DNA of 51,990 nucleotides from Bacteroidetes bacterium CG12_big_fil_rev_8_21_14_0_65_60_17 (GCA_002787815.1 PCUY01000071.1:31468-83457), one strand, 5' to 3'. Counted from the first letter of the stretch, positions 18,627 through 28,400 are shown. Notes: generated from the letters alone by a model not told the origin. Numbers and translations: made by a program.

Positions 18627-21600
18627 ATGAATCGTCGTTTTACAGTACTCGCACTGCTGCTCACTTTTGTATTCGTGGGTAGCGCAGAAGCCACGGACAG
18701 ACTGGTCGATCCTTCAGCGCTGGGCGCCATTGATGCGGGCGACTGCTCCGTCACTCCCTGCGTGACGGTAGGGTACGCGCTGTCACAGGCTCTTCAGGGC
18801 GACACCGTCGTGCTCGCCCATGGCCACGCCTATGCCGTCAGCGCAGGTCCCAATCCAGGACCCTGGGATATCACGGAATCGTTTGTGACTATTCGAAGCT
18901 CACGCGGAAGCGACGTTGCTGTCGGAGCGGGCGGCCGATTTACTCCTTCGACACCAGGCGCTTTGTCCTGCGACGGGTCGGAGGCCTGTATTGATGTTGC
19001 CGGAAACGCCTATGCGTTCCGCATCCAGGCGAACAATGTGACGATTGAAGGGATTGAGTTCCTGGGAGATGCGGACGACGGCGGCGCTTCTGTTGCCTGG
19101 GCGGCCGTGGTCATCGAAGGCGATGTCAATCGCTGGACGGTGCGGCATAATGTGATCCACAATTTTGGCCAGATTCGTCCCGGACATCCATTCAATCATG
19201 CCTTTGGTGTGTACGCCGACGCGCAGTCCACAAGCGGATCCGTGACCATGACCGGTGGCGAAGTGCGCGGTAACAGCGTGTACGATATGGGTGGCGTAGG
19301 ACTTGCCGGGGCCAACGTTACGGCGGGAGTGGGTGTACACGTTGAGGGTATATCAGGTGATCCGGCCAAGTGCAACATCATCAACAAGTTTGCATGTGGA
19401 GCCTGGATACATGAAAACACCTTTTTTGACCTTGTAAGAGGACTTAATCAGGACAATTTCAATGAGTTCGTGGACGGGCGTGAGCCAGCCATCGGAGTTC
19501 GTATTGTACAGGACGCCGAGAATCAGCTTCCGAACAACGGAGGACGTGTCGAAGGAAATACGTATGCGGGCCACACGCCCGATGGAGACGATCTGGACAT
19601 CGGTGTATTTGTTGATGTAGGCAATACGGATATCGTTGAAGACAACGGCAGCTTCTCGACCACACTGGCATACGTCCACAACGCAGGCCGTAAAGCCAAG
19701 GTCGACGAACTCGCCCTGGCGCCGTTCTGGAAAACGCTCAACCCGAACCCGCAGTCGCTCCTGGGACCTGACTCGGATGCCTATTTTTCATCGCAGTCAC
19801 TGGCACAAGACAATTCGGCTGACGGTGCGACGATCGTAAACCTCGCAGGAACCCTTACACCTGGCCTTGATCCGTTCGATCTGACGGTTTTTCCGGGTGG
19901 CGAGTCCACATCGTACAAGGTCGGGATAGAGCTGAACGGAGATTTTTCGGTCCGCGAAGGGGCACGGGTTCTTTTTGCGGGAGATGCATTTGACCCAATT
20001 GGTCCTTCATTCTCTGACGGCATTCGGGCTATCGTGCTCAATGGAACGGCTGGTGACGACCTTCTGACTATCGATTTCAACAACGGAAACCCCATTCCCA
20101 ACGGCCTCGGTAGTGCGGTCTGTAAGGGTGGCGTTACGCCGCTCTCCGCCATCTGTGGTCTGGAATTCAATGGAGAAGATGGGTTCGACCGCGTGGTACT
20201 GCGCGGCAGCGAGCAGGTGACCAAGCAGGCCTATGTGATGGGTAACTGGGGGAGCATACCCGGGGTATCGTCGACGGGGAGCGGCTCGATCCTGTTTGAA
20301 TACGATACGCTGTTTCCGCAGACGATCACGGCGGGCACCACAACGATTGTCAACTTCCTGAATATTGAACCCATCGATGACGTGATCATTACCAACGGGG
20401 CGTACAGCGTGCTGCTACCCCCCGATACGGACAATGAGGTCAATGTCATCGACGGCCCGACCGTATTCGGTCGGAATACATTCCGGATCGGTAGCGGTGC
20501 AGACCCGACATTCGAACTCATCAATTTCCGTAACAAAAAGGACGTCCGTATCTACGGTAGCGACGATACCGGCGGTGTGGTGGATGGCCAGGACGTATTC
20601 ACCGTCTTTACGCCCGACGGTGATGCGCCCGATCTGCTGCAGACACTGAGGCTGTTTGGAGGTCAGGGGGGCGGCGCGAGTGACGACTACTTCGTGGTCC
20701 GTCCGTCAAAAGATTTCGATATCATTGTGGACGGTATCTCCGGCACGAACCACTTCTTCCTGGACTGCGCCGATGTCGGCGGAGCATGCGACCCGGACCT
20801 GATTCCGGTCCTGCCTATCGTCGCATCGCCCACAGCTGTAGGCGCAATTGCAGGCTTCGAGACCGTCACGATCGACAACATTGCCGAAACAGCATTTGAT
20901 TACGAGACCATCACGGATTTTCGCGTCTCGAAAACCGTCAATACGTTCGGCACGGCTCATCCGGGAGATGTCATCACGTTTACGGTGACGGTCGAAAATC
21001 TTGCTGGCACGACGGTTGACCTGGATCCGACGTCGGCAGGACCAGGAAACCCCCTCTGGGTAACAGACGTCACAGATCACCGGTTCTCGCTCAATGAGCA
21101 GAGCATTGTCGTGGACGAGGGCACGGTCGACGTCACGGGAAACCGGAATATGCTCTGGCGGCTCGATTCAGATCAGTCATTCAATGTCGGCGAAGTCAAG
21201 ACGATGACGTACGACGTTATCGTGAATACGCTCATTACGACAGACGAAATTGCCAACTGGGCGACGCTCCTGAATGACGACGATGTGCTCGCCAACAACG
21301 TGGACAGCACGAGCGTTGAGCTCGACCGCGTATTCGGTTTCCCGGCGAAAGCTGCCATACAGGCGAGCGTATTTGCGCCGACCGACGCCGGCCCTCGCTA
21401 CATTGTTGGCCTGTTTGGTGGCGCACTTGACCCCGGAACGCTCAATATCGGCGCGGTCATGTGCCGCGTACCCGGTCAGAACCGCGCCGCCGGCTGGGAT
21501 GGCGGTCTGGGAAACCTGTGGTATTCCTGCGGTGAGGGACTCCCGGCGAAGGAAGGACTTTTCTCGCCACTCGTCGTAACCGACCTGTTCCGCGATCAGA

Positions 21601-22661
21601 GTGGCCGTATCTGGCTGACGACGTGGGGCTTCGGTGGCCTGTACTATTCGGACGATGACGGCAAGACGTGGACCGATCCATTTCTCGACCTGACGGGTGG
21701 CCCAGGCGGCTCGCCGGACGGCGTAGACGATCCGTTTGCACAGGTCTATGCCATCAGCGAGGACATCAATGGAACGCTCTTCATCAGCGCCAACAACGGG
21801 GAGATGTACCGTAGTTTCGATCGCGGGGGGACGTGGCAGAAGGCCAAGCAACTGCCGCTTGGCTCGGCCGATACGCCGTGGTCGCTGGAAGCCGATCCGA
21901 CGACGCCCGGCAAGCTCTACGCAGGCACGTTCGGAGACTCGCTCTATGTGACCTCCGATTTTGGCGAGACGTGGCAGCGTCCCAAGGGGAATGGCCTCGG
22001 AAACGGACACATTTTCGACATCGAGTTCGACCCGGTTACCGGCAACCTGTTCGTTGGGACGGCACTTGGCGTGTACTACACCGCCGACGAAGGGGATAAC
22101 TGGACCGGCCTGAACACGGCCTTCCCCGAGCCCAATGTACCTCCGGAGGTGCGTCACGTGAGCTTTGACGAAAATGGTGTATTCTTCGCCGGCACATGGG
22201 GCCAGGGCGTCTGGGTATCACCGAACTGGCAGGGTACGGCCCTTACCGATTTTGCGCTCAAGGCCGGTGAAATCGCGGATATCTCCTTTACGGATGAAGG
22301 GGTGTACGTGCTCAGTTCCGGTGCGGAGATGTTCCGGTTCGATCCGATCGAGTATGCCTCGTCTGTCGACACGGAAGAGCCGGGCGTCGAACTGCCCCGC
22401 GCCTACTCGCTGAACCAGAACTACCCGAACCCGTTCGGCGCACAGACGACCATCCAGTTCTCGATTCCGGCCGCTCAGGATGTGCGTCTGGAAGTCTACG
22501 ATGTCCTGGGTCGCCGCGTCTCGGTACTGCACGATGGCGGACTGCCAGCCGGTCAGCATGAAGTGCGTTTTGAGGCGCCGAACCTGACAAACGGCATGTA
22601 CCTCTACCGACTCACAACACCGGGAGGATCGGTTACAAAGAGCATGGTACTTCTCAGGTAA
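18627..22661 (+). CDS. Giant T9SS-secreted protein B, tandem paralog of protein A
   Basis: 1344 aa with the same architecture as the preceding gene. It has a signal peptide (VLALLLTFVFVGSAEA), a beta-helix-like region (NNVTIEGIEFLGDADD), an unassigned middle and a DUF11-type domain (from ~764, SKTVNTFGTAHPGDV). The propeller runs from ~900 and the T9SS sorting domain from ~1254. The propeller and sorting segments are nearly the same as in protein A over long stretches, whereas the N-terminal half differs at roughly every second residue. It lies 295 bp downstream of A, behind a strong terminator and an AT-rich stretch, so it probably has its own promoter. The function is unknown. Confidence 0.85.
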   Translation: MNRRFTVLALLLTFVFVGSAEATDRLVDPSALGAIDAGDCSVTPCVTVGYALSQALQGDTVVLAHGHAYAVSAGPNPGPWDITESFVTIRSSRGSDVAVGAGGRFTPSTPGALSCDGSEACIDVAGNAYAFRIQANNVTIEGIEFLGDADDGGASVAWAAVVIEGDVNRWTVRHNVIHNFGQIRPGHPFNHAFGVYADAQSTSGSVTMTGGEVRGNSVYDMGGVGLAGANVTAGVGVHVEGISGDPAKCNIINKFACGAWIHENTFFDLVRGLNQDNFNEFVDGREPAIGVRIVQDAENQLPNNGGRVEGNTYAGHTPDGDDLDIGVFVDVGNTDIVEDNGSFSTTLAYVHNAGRKAKVDELALAPFWKTLNPNPQSLLGPDSDAYFSSQSLAQDNSADGATIVNLAGTLTPGLDPFDLTVFPGGESTSYKVGIELNGDFSVREGARVLFAGDAFDPIGPSFSDGIRAIVLNGTAGDDLLTIDFNNGNPIPNGLGSAVCKGGVTPLSAICGLEFNGEDGFDRVVLRGSEQVTKQAYVMGNWGSIPGVSSTGSGSILFEYDTLFPQTITAGTTTIVNFLNIEPIDDVIITNGAYSVLLPPDTDNEVNVIDGPTVFGRNTFRIGSGADPTFELINFRNKKDVRIYGSDDTGGVVDGQDVFTVFTPDGDAPDLLQTLRLFGGQGGGASDDYFVVRPSKDFDIIVDGISGTNHFFLDCADVGGACDPDLIPVLPIVASPTAVGAIAGFETVTIDNIAETAFDYETITDFRVSKTVNTFGTAHPGDVITFTVTVENLAGTTVDLDPTSAGPGNPLWVTDVTDHRFSLNEQSIVVDEGTVDVTGNRNMLWRLDSDQSFNVGEVKTMTYDVIVNTLITTDEIANWATLLNDDDVLANNVDSTSVELDRVFGFPAKAAIQASVFAPTDAGPRYIVGLFGGALDPGTLNIGAVMCRVPGQNRAAGWDGGLGNLWYSCGEGLPAKEGLFSPLVVTDLFRDQSGRIWLTTWGFGGLYYSDDDGKTWTDPFLDLTGGPGGSPDGVDDPFAQVYAISEDINGTLFISANNGEMYRSFDRGGTWQKAKQLPLGSADTPWSLEADPTTPGKLYAGTFGDSLYVTSDFGETWQRPKGNGLGNGHIFDIEFDPVTGNLFVGTALGVYYTADEGDNWTGLNTAFPEPNVPPEVRHVSFDENGVFFAGTWGQGVWVSPNWQGTALTDFALKAGEIADISFTDEGVYVLSSGAEMFRFDPIEYASSVDTEEPGVELPRAYSLNQNYPNPFGAQTTIQFSIPAAQDVRLEVYDVLGRRVSVLHDGGLPAGQHEVRFEAPNLTNGMYLYRLTTPGGSVTKSMVLLR

Positions 22662-22702
22662 TCCTCACGCGACACACAGTTTTTCCTGGATGAAGCACGA
22701 AA

Positions 22703-22732
22703 GGGGCGGCGGGCCGGAAGGCCCGCCGCCCC
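22703..22732. terminator. Strong hairpin after giant protein B, without T-tract
   Basis: A perfect 13-bp GC stem (22703-22715 with 22720-22732) closed by a GGAA (GNRA) loop. The core GGCGGCGGGCC is the same as in the terminator after protein A, but the run of T is replaced by ATGTGCG. It may be a processed 3' end, a leaky terminator or a stabilising structure rather than an intrinsic terminator. Confidence 0.5.
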
Positions 22733-22772
22733 ATGTGCGTTATATTGGGCAGAATCTTGACCCGATGATAAA

Positions 22773-24890
22773 ATGTGTTCATCAACCAGGCACGGCGTGG
22801 TTTCGCTGGCGATTACCATTCTTCTTGCCGCACCGGCCAGCGCACAGCAGTTCACCGAAGCTTCGCATCTGCTCGACGTGCAGACACGCCAGGGCGCATC
22901 GACGTGGGCTGCCGGCGTTGTGGATCTCAACGCAGACGGGTACCTGGACATCTATCAGCCCGGCCGCATGTATCTTTCGCGCGGCGCCGACACGGGGTTT
23001 ACGGCCAGCTTCGACAGCCTGCTAGGCCGCACATACCAGCCGGGATTCGTGTTCGGGGCCACATGGGCCGACGTGGACGATGACGGGTTTCCGGAGGGCT
23101 ACGAAAGCGTGCTGCTTGGCGCTGCCAGCCGCTTCTACCGTAACGATGCCGGTATGCGGCTGGTGGAGGACACGGAGGCCAGCGGTATCGACTTCGACGG
23201 CTTGGCACAGGGCGTCGTGTTCGCGGACCTGAACGGCGATGGCCCGCTGGATATCTTCATCGGGGATGATCGTGGCGGCAGCCAGGTCTACTTCGGTGAC
23301 GGCTCGGGGCAGTTCGTCGCATCTCCCCAGAACACGGAGCTCGGTGCGTTCATTGAAAAGGCCTATGGCGTAGCTGCGGCCGATTATGACGGGGACGGGG
23401 ATCTGGACATCTACATCGGCGCATGCGATGCCCTGACGCGGGAGAAATCCGTGAACCTGCTGCTGCGAAACCGCGGAGACGGCACATTCGACGAGGTGGG
23501 CGTGGCCGCAGGTGTTGCCCACGACGGTGCCGCCTGGGGCGTAGAATGGCTCGACTACGATGGCGACGGCCTGCTTGACGTGTACGTGGCCAACATGCCG
23601 GCATCCGACGGGCGTGATGGCGCCAATGTGCTCTACCGCAACAATGGCGACGGAACGTTCACCGATGTCACGGTGGATGCCGGCGTCAGCGGTCCGCCCA
23701 CCGCGCAGACTTTCGGCACAGCGGCGGCCGACTTCAACAACGATGGGTACATGGATCTGTACGCGGCGACGCAGCTCGGCGGTGCGGCGAGTCTCTTCCG
23801 CAACAACGGCGACGGGACGTTCACTGACGTGTACGCCGAGGCGGGGCTGCTCGTCTCGCTGGGAGGCAATCCGCCGTCGGCTCATTCCCATCTGTCCGTG
23901 GCCGCAGGCGATTTTGACCGGGATGGCCGGATAGATCTGTTTCAGGGCTCGAATACCGATCCGTTCAACCGCGTCATGCTCAACGAAGACCCGGCGGCCG
24001 GGCACTGGGTGACGGTGCGGCTGAATCAACCGGCACCGAACCGGGACGCTGTCGGGGCGCGGCTCGATATACATGCTGCGGGAAGGCACATGGTGCGGGA
24101 AGTCCTGGCGGGACAGGGTTTCATAAGCCAGCATACGGGAGCGGGCGTACATGCCGGGCTCGGGAATGCGGCGAGGATTGATTCGCTCATTGTCCGCTGG
24201 CCTGACGGTCAGGTGGAGCGGTACGTGGGCCTGGATGCCGATCAGCATCTGGTAATTGGAAAGGGAAGGGGTGTGGACGCACCTCCATTGGCCGCACAGC
24301 CTGCCGATGCACTGGTCGTAGACAACCGTATCGTGCTGACCTGGACGGTCGGCGTCGATCCCGATGCAGTTATCGTCGACGCGCCGGCGGCTCCACTCGA
24401 ATACCAGGTGGCGCTTCAATCGCCGATCGGGGAGGTCATGCTGAGCGGATGGACGGAAAATACGTCCTACGAACTGCTCCTTGACGCGTTGCCCGAAGGC
24501 CGCTGGCGGTGGAGCGTAATGACGCGCGATGCATCGACCATGGTGCGGAGTACGGTGGCACCTGTCTTCGAGACCGGTGCCGTGTCGAGGGTGGAAGGGG
24601 ACGAACTGCCGGGTGGCTTTGCGCTCGCGGGTGTGTATCCGAACCCGCTGCGGGGCGCAGGTCAGCGCCTGTCGATCGACATCGTGAACAGGGCCTTTCA
24701 GGATGTACGGGTGGACGTGTTTGACGTCCTCGGTCGACGCACGTCTGCAACGCACATTGTCGGGGTACCGCCGGGAAAGAGTCGCCACCGAATTGATCTT
24801 GGCACTGTATCAGCCGGGCAGTACCTGGTGCGTATCACCGGAGTGGACACGGGAGACCGCTCCTCGGGATTTGTCCTGCGTATACCGTGA
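22773..24890 (+). CDS. FG-GAP/VCBS repeat protein with ASPIC/UnbV domain and T9SS signal
   Basis: 705 aa with a signal peptide (VVSLAITILLAAPASA). About eight FG-GAP-type repeats carry calcium-binding loops such as DLNADGYLDIY, DVDDDGFPEGY, DYDGDGDLDIY, DYDGDGLLDVY and DFNNDGYMDLY. An ASPIC/UnbV domain follows (~410-500; VGARLDIHAAGR, DSLIVRWPDGQVE), then a fibronectin-like stretch and a C-terminal type A sorting domain (VYPNPLRGAG...DVLGRRT...AGQYLVRI). This is the CRTAC1-like layout common in Rhodothermota and Planctomycetes, thought to form an extracellular integrin-like propeller. The last 81 bp overlap the opposite-strand REC-HPt gene. Confidence 0.88.
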   Translation: MCSSTRHGVVSLAITILLAAPASAQQFTEASHLLDVQTRQGASTWAAGVVDLNADGYLDIYQPGRMYLSRGADTGFTASFDSLLGRTYQPGFVFGATWADVDDDGFPEGYESVLLGAASRFYRNDAGMRLVEDTEASGIDFDGLAQGVVFADLNGDGPLDIFIGDDRGGSQVYFGDGSGQFVASPQNTELGAFIEKAYGVAAADYDGDGDLDIYIGACDALTREKSVNLLLRNRGDGTFDEVGVAAGVAHDGAAWGVEWLDYDGDGLLDVYVANMPASDGRDGANVLYRNNGDGTFTDVTVDAGVSGPPTAQTFGTAAADFNNDGYMDLYAATQLGGAASLFRNNGDGTFTDVYAEAGLLVSLGGNPPSAHSHLSVAAGDFDRDGRIDLFQGSNTDPFNRVMLNEDPAAGHWVTVRLNQPAPNRDAVGARLDIHAAGRHMVREVLAGQGFISQHTGAGVHAGLGNAARIDSLIVRWPDGQVERYVGLDADQHLVIGKGRGVDAPPLAAQPADALVVDNRIVLTWTVGVDPDAVIVDAPAAPLEYQVALQSPIGEVMLSGWTENTSYELLLDALPEGRWRWSVMTRDASTMVRSTVAPVFETGAVSRVEGDELPGGFALAGVYPNPLRGAGQRLSIDIVNRAFQDVRVDVFDVLGRRTSATHIVGVPPGKSRHRIDLGTVSAGQYLVRITGVDTGDRSSGFVLRIP

Positions 24891-25586
24891 CATGAGGCTC
24901 TTGATATCACGGGAAACCAGATCAAGGGCTTCTTCAAAGGTGGGCATGTCGCGGGATATGGCGTCCAGGTCGTTCTCTTCCGCGAGATGCTCGAGACGCC
25001 CACACAGTTCGGCCATCGTATCAGCCCCGAAGATGGCACTGTTGGCCTTGAGGGTATGCATGGCACGCCGCACGGCGGGGCCATCGCCTGACGCCAGCGC
25101 GGCGTGTGTCTCGGATAGACATGAGTGGGCATCGGCAAAGAAATCCTGGAACAGCTCGCGGAGGAACGCCGGGTCATCACCAATGCTGGACAGGAAGACA
25201 TGCAGTACGGAAGGATCTATGGCATGGAGCCCCCGGTCCGGTACGCGTTCGAGCACAGCGCGGAGCTGATCGAGAGAAAAAGGCTTCGAAAGGAAGTCGT
25301 TCATCCCCGAGGCCATGCACATGCTCCGGTCCCGGGACGTGGCGTTCGCCGTAAGGGCCACCATATGGACGGTGTTTCCGGCTTCACGAATGGTGCTTGC
25401 AGCTTGCATTCCGTCCATCTCAGGCATCATCATGTCCATCAGTATAACATCGTACGTGGACCTTTCTGCCTCTTCGACAGCTTCCCGTCCGTTCGTGACG
25501 ACATGAACGGAATGGTCCATGCGTCCCAACATTCGCCGTACCACCTGCTGGTTGATCGGGTTGTCTTCTGCGAGCAGAATATGCAT
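24810..25586 (-). CDS. Response regulator receiver fused to an HPt domain (no kinase core)
   Basis: 258 aa. A receiver domain (1-115) has an acidic pocket (AEDN), phospho-acceptor Asp51 in MDMMMPEMDG, the Thr/Ala site ALTA and Lys101 in SKPF. An HPt domain (~120-225) follows, with His177 in AMHTLKANSAIFG. These are the last two modules of a BarA/ArcB-type hybrid kinase, but an in-frame TAG sits just before the start, so no kinase core is fused. It would act as a phosphorelay intermediate for a kinase elsewhere. The C-terminal ~26 residues are antisense to the end of the FG-GAP gene. It starts 51 nt after the ccmF stop and may be co-transcribed with it. Confidence 0.85.
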   Translation of the reverse strand: MHILLAEDNPINQQVVRRMLGRMDHSVHVVTNGREAVEEAERSTYDVILMDMMMPEMDGMQAASTIREAGNTVHMVALTANATSRDRSMCMASGMNDFLSKPFSLDQLRAVLERVPDRGLHAIDPSVLHVFLSSIGDDPAFLRELFQDFFADAHSCLSETHAALASGDGPAVRRAMHTLKANSAIFGADTMAELCGRLEHLAEENDLDAISRDMPTFEEALDLVSRDIKSLMSRYTQDKSRGAVSRVHSGDTHQVLPG

Positions 25587-25637
25587 GGATTCGGAGGTGA
25601 AAGTCCCGGATGTCTACACCTCCCGTATCGGCATTCG

Positions 25638-28094
25638 TCAGCTCAACTTGAGTGCCCGCTCCCGATTCATACGCACATCCTGAGCGCGACGCAGGATGGC
25701 AATGACAAATCCGGCCGTCAGGATGATGAAACCAATCCAGACGAGAGAGATCAGGGGCTTTTCATAGGCCTGGACCACGAGCCAATCTTCTGGCGTGACC
25801 CGCACTCCGTCAATACCCAGCGTGATTTCTCCATTATCGACGTTCATCCCAGTAAAGGCTACGGTAATACCCCAGTCAGTGATGGTGTTCTGGACATATT
25901 GAACCGAGCGGTCCTGCATGATCATGTAGACAGGGCGAACCGTCTGCGTCCTTCCCGTGCTTACTTCGCGCACGTCAACGGCGGCGCCGACGGCTACATC
26001 GGTTGAGTCGGAGAGCAGATCTGGATCCACATTCAGTTGGAACTCACGGAATCGGATACTGTAGCGCCCCTCACCCACCAGGGCAGAATCGCCGCGCGCC
26101 AGACTCAACGTTCCCTGCCGCCCTTCTCCGTCCTGATCAAACATGACGTTCGGGGAGACGGCCAGGAAAAGGTCCTTCTCCACGAATTTGCGCACGTCCG
26201 GGTTCTGGATCCACTGCCCCTTGTTGGACAGGTAGACGACGGGATTCATATCGTACTGCCGTCCATACGGGTCCGTAATATCGAGCCGGTAGAAGGGGTG
26301 GCCCTCATCGTTGATGGCCTGTCCGGTGTATGAGAAGGTATACCCTCCCAGCGCCAGTGTCTGGCCGCGCGCAAGGATGAAGTTGTCCCGGTTGTCTCCA
26401 ATCTGCACGCCGCCCCGGTATACTGGCGAACTCAGCCCGGAGGACACAATGATGCCCAGTACCATGATGGCCAGGCCGACGTGGGCCATGGCACCGCCGG
26501 CAAGGCGCAGGTTGCCACGTGCAATGCGCCACAATACGGCGCCATTGCCGAACAGGGCAAAAAACGACACAAAAACAATCATCACAATGCCGAGCCCGTA
26601 ACTGTTGGCCGACCACCAGGCTTCCAGGGCATTTCCGATTCCTGCCGTCTGCAGTTCAGCCGAACCGGCGGCAACACCCTTCCACGCCACAACCTCGCGG
26701 AAAGGACTGAATATCATGAGAAGAATGGTGCCCACGACCGAAAAAATTACCGGCTTGACGAGCACGCGGTTGATGGTCTCGACGTTCATCTTGTGCCACC
26801 AGAAGAGCTGTGCCATGCCGGCGAGGAACATGAACACGACGGTCAGTGGCATGGACCAGGTATTGTAGAACTCAAGCGGAACGACGGACGGGCTGTCCCG
26901 GAATATGCGTCCGAGGATGGGTGAACTTGTACCCACGAGAACGACCGCCCCCAGAGCGCAGAGCAGCATGGCGCCCGAAAAGATCATGAACTCCCGGGAG
27001 AGAAGTTCGGGCTCCTCATTGGGTACAGGTAGCTCGCGGTACCGGATGGCAAACAGGCCGAAACCGAGCGCACCCATAGCCAGAATCCACAACAACAGCT
27101 GGTTATACAGGCCCAGATCCACGAAAGAGTGGACGGAAACCTCGCCCAGAATGCCTGACCGGGTCAGGAACGTAGAGTAGACGACCAGCATGTAGGCGCC
27201 AATACTCAGGAACAGACTGGCCTTCTGGCTGTGTCCCGACCGCTTCTGCACAATCATCGTGTGCAGGGCTGCCACGCCTACCAGCCAGGGAACGAGCGAC
27301 GAGTTTTCGACCGGGTCCCATGCCCAGTATCCACCGAAAGACAGTGTTACATAGGCCCAGTAGCCGCCCAGTACAATACCAACGCCCAGGGCCATTACGG
27401 CGAACAGTGTCCAGGGCAGGGCGGGACGTACCCACTCCGTGTACCTCCGCTTCCATAGTGCAGAAATTGCAAAGGCAAACGGCACAATCATGGATGCGAA
27501 ACCCGAAAACAATATGGGCGGGTGAATCACCATCCAGTAGTTGCGAAGCAAGTCATTGAGACCCTGCCCGTCGGCCGGTATAATCCCGGCCTGGATCATG
27601 GGCGCATCCGGGAATTTCTCAGCCAGCGTGGCAAACGGACTTGAGCCTATAGGGAGCGGCCCGAACTGGATACCTGCTATCATGGAAATCAGAAAGACCT
27701 GGCAGAGCGCTATGACAGCCATCGCCGGCTTGCGATATTCAGCCCCGGCCAGATGAATTACCGCGACGCCCGTCAGGGCGTTCAATACAATCCAGAGGAG
27801 GAACGAGCCCTCCTGTCCGGCCCACGCTGCAGAAATGAGGAATTTGAGCTCCAGATCGCGTGCGGTGTTGGAGTAGATGTACGCATACTCAAACGCATGC
27901 GTAATGCTCAGGTAGACGAGTACGCCAAATGCGGTCACGACAGCGCCTGTCATGACCCACCAGAGCGCTGCGGCGGTTCTGGCCAAGGCCCGGGGCTGGC
28001 TCTCGTCACGGGCCGATCTGAAAAACAGGATCCCGGACACCGTGCAACTGACGATGGCCACGAGGATCAGGACTTTTCCAATGATTCCGAGCAT
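25638..28094 (-). CDS. ccmF: Cytochrome c biogenesis haem lyase CcmF
   Basis: An 818-aa multi-pass membrane protein. The tryptophan-rich WWD haem-handling motif GGYWAWDPVENSSLVPW is at ~254-270. Conserved His motifs flank it (NYWMVIHPP at 185-193), and WAGQEGSFLLW is at 91-101. The C-terminal part has a large periplasmic domain (~620-780) and a final helix. It ligates haem to apocytochrome c in System I. The ATG at 28094 opens with a proper first helix; the frame continues upstream to 28238 but crosses a structured RNA gene and is rejected. Other ccm genes are not in the window. Confidence 0.92.
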   Translation of the reverse strand: MLGIIGKVLILVAIVSCTVSGILFFRSARDESQPRALARTAAALWWVMTGAVVTAFGVLVYLSITHAFEYAYIYSNTARDLELKFLISAAWAGQEGSFLLWIVLNALTGVAVIHLAGAEYRKPAMAVIALCQVFLISMIAGIQFGPLPIGSSPFATLAEKFPDAPMIQAGIIPADGQGLNDLLRNYWMVIHPPILFSGFASMIVPFAFAISALWKRRYTEWVRPALPWTLFAVMALGVGIVLGGYWAYVTLSFGGYWAWDPVENSSLVPWLVGVAALHTMIVQKRSGHSQKASLFLSIGAYMLVVYSTFLTRSGILGEVSVHSFVDLGLYNQLLLWILAMGALGFGLFAIRYRELPVPNEEPELLSREFMIFSGAMLLCALGAVVLVGTSSPILGRIFRDSPSVVPLEFYNTWSMPLTVVFMFLAGMAQLFWWHKMNVETINRVLVKPVIFSVVGTILLMIFSPFREVVAWKGVAAGSAELQTAGIGNALEAWWSANSYGLGIVMIVFVSFFALFGNGAVLWRIARGNLRLAGGAMAHVGLAIMVLGIIVSSGLSSPVYRGGVQIGDNRDNFILARGQTLALGGYTFSYTGQAINDEGHPFYRLDITDPYGRQYDMNPVVYLSNKGQWIQNPDVRKFVEKDLFLAVSPNVMFDQDGEGRQGTLSLARGDSALVGEGRYSIRFREFQLNVDPDLLSDSTDVAVGAAVDVREVSTGRTQTVRPVYMIMQDRSVQYVQNTITDWGITVAFTGMNVDNGEITLGIDGVRVTPEDWLVVQAYEKPLISLVWIGFIILTAGFVIAILRRAQDVRMNRERALKLS

Positions 28095-28191
28095 GGGAGT
28101 GGGGGCTTGCGTGGGAAATGGAATCCGCCTGATTCCGTCTTGATCCCCGAAGAACGTACGAATCGAACAGGGGAACGCGCCGTCACGGCAC

Positions 28192-28394
28192 AAAAAAAGC
28201 ACGATCCCGCTCCAGAGGATGAGAAGAACCTCTCTCAACCACAGTGTGGGTACCGCTCACCGTCTTCCAACTTCCCCGGTTACACCGAAGTGCGGTCCGC
28301 CAAAGCGGATGGGGCCTGTCGTCCGACGTTGAAGATGGGTTCCCAGGACGTAAACGTTAGGTTCTTACTATGCGTCCAAAGCAGGCATCGTGCC
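28192..28394 (-). ncRNA. ssrS: Structured ~200-nt RNA, probable 6S RNA
   Basis: On the minus strand this gap between zapA and ccmF folds into one long, interrupted stem. The outer arms GCACGAT (28393-28387) and CCTGCT (28385-28380) pair with 28199-28205 and 28206-28211 with one bulged base. After an asymmetric loop, AAGAACCT (28366-28359) pairs with 28224-28231. Further in, TGGGAACC (28345-28338) pairs with 28247-28254 around one mismatch, and 28337-28328 pairs with 28261-28271. The tip holds small hairpins, one with a TTCG loop. Seven T follow the outer stem (28198-28192). Length, long stem with internal bubble, and position right after zapA are those of 6S RNA, which binds RNA polymerase holoenzyme. 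The 6S name rests on shape and neighbourhood, not on a model search. Confidence 0.62.
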
Positions 28395-28400
28395 TTGACA

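Noticed and set aside
23200-23860. Repeated DNA in the FG-GAP gene resembling a tandem array
   Set aside because: The repeats are protein-level calcium-loop repeats (DxDGDGxxD) with variable spacing, not a CRISPR or satellite.
23022-24788. A 588-codon minus-strand frame
   Set aside because: Antisense to the FG-GAP gene, whose calcium-binding repeats are unmistakable.
28095-28238. 48-residue N-terminal extension of CcmF
   Set aside because: It overlaps the 3' half of the structured RNA and precedes a normal first membrane helix starting at the ATG at 28094.
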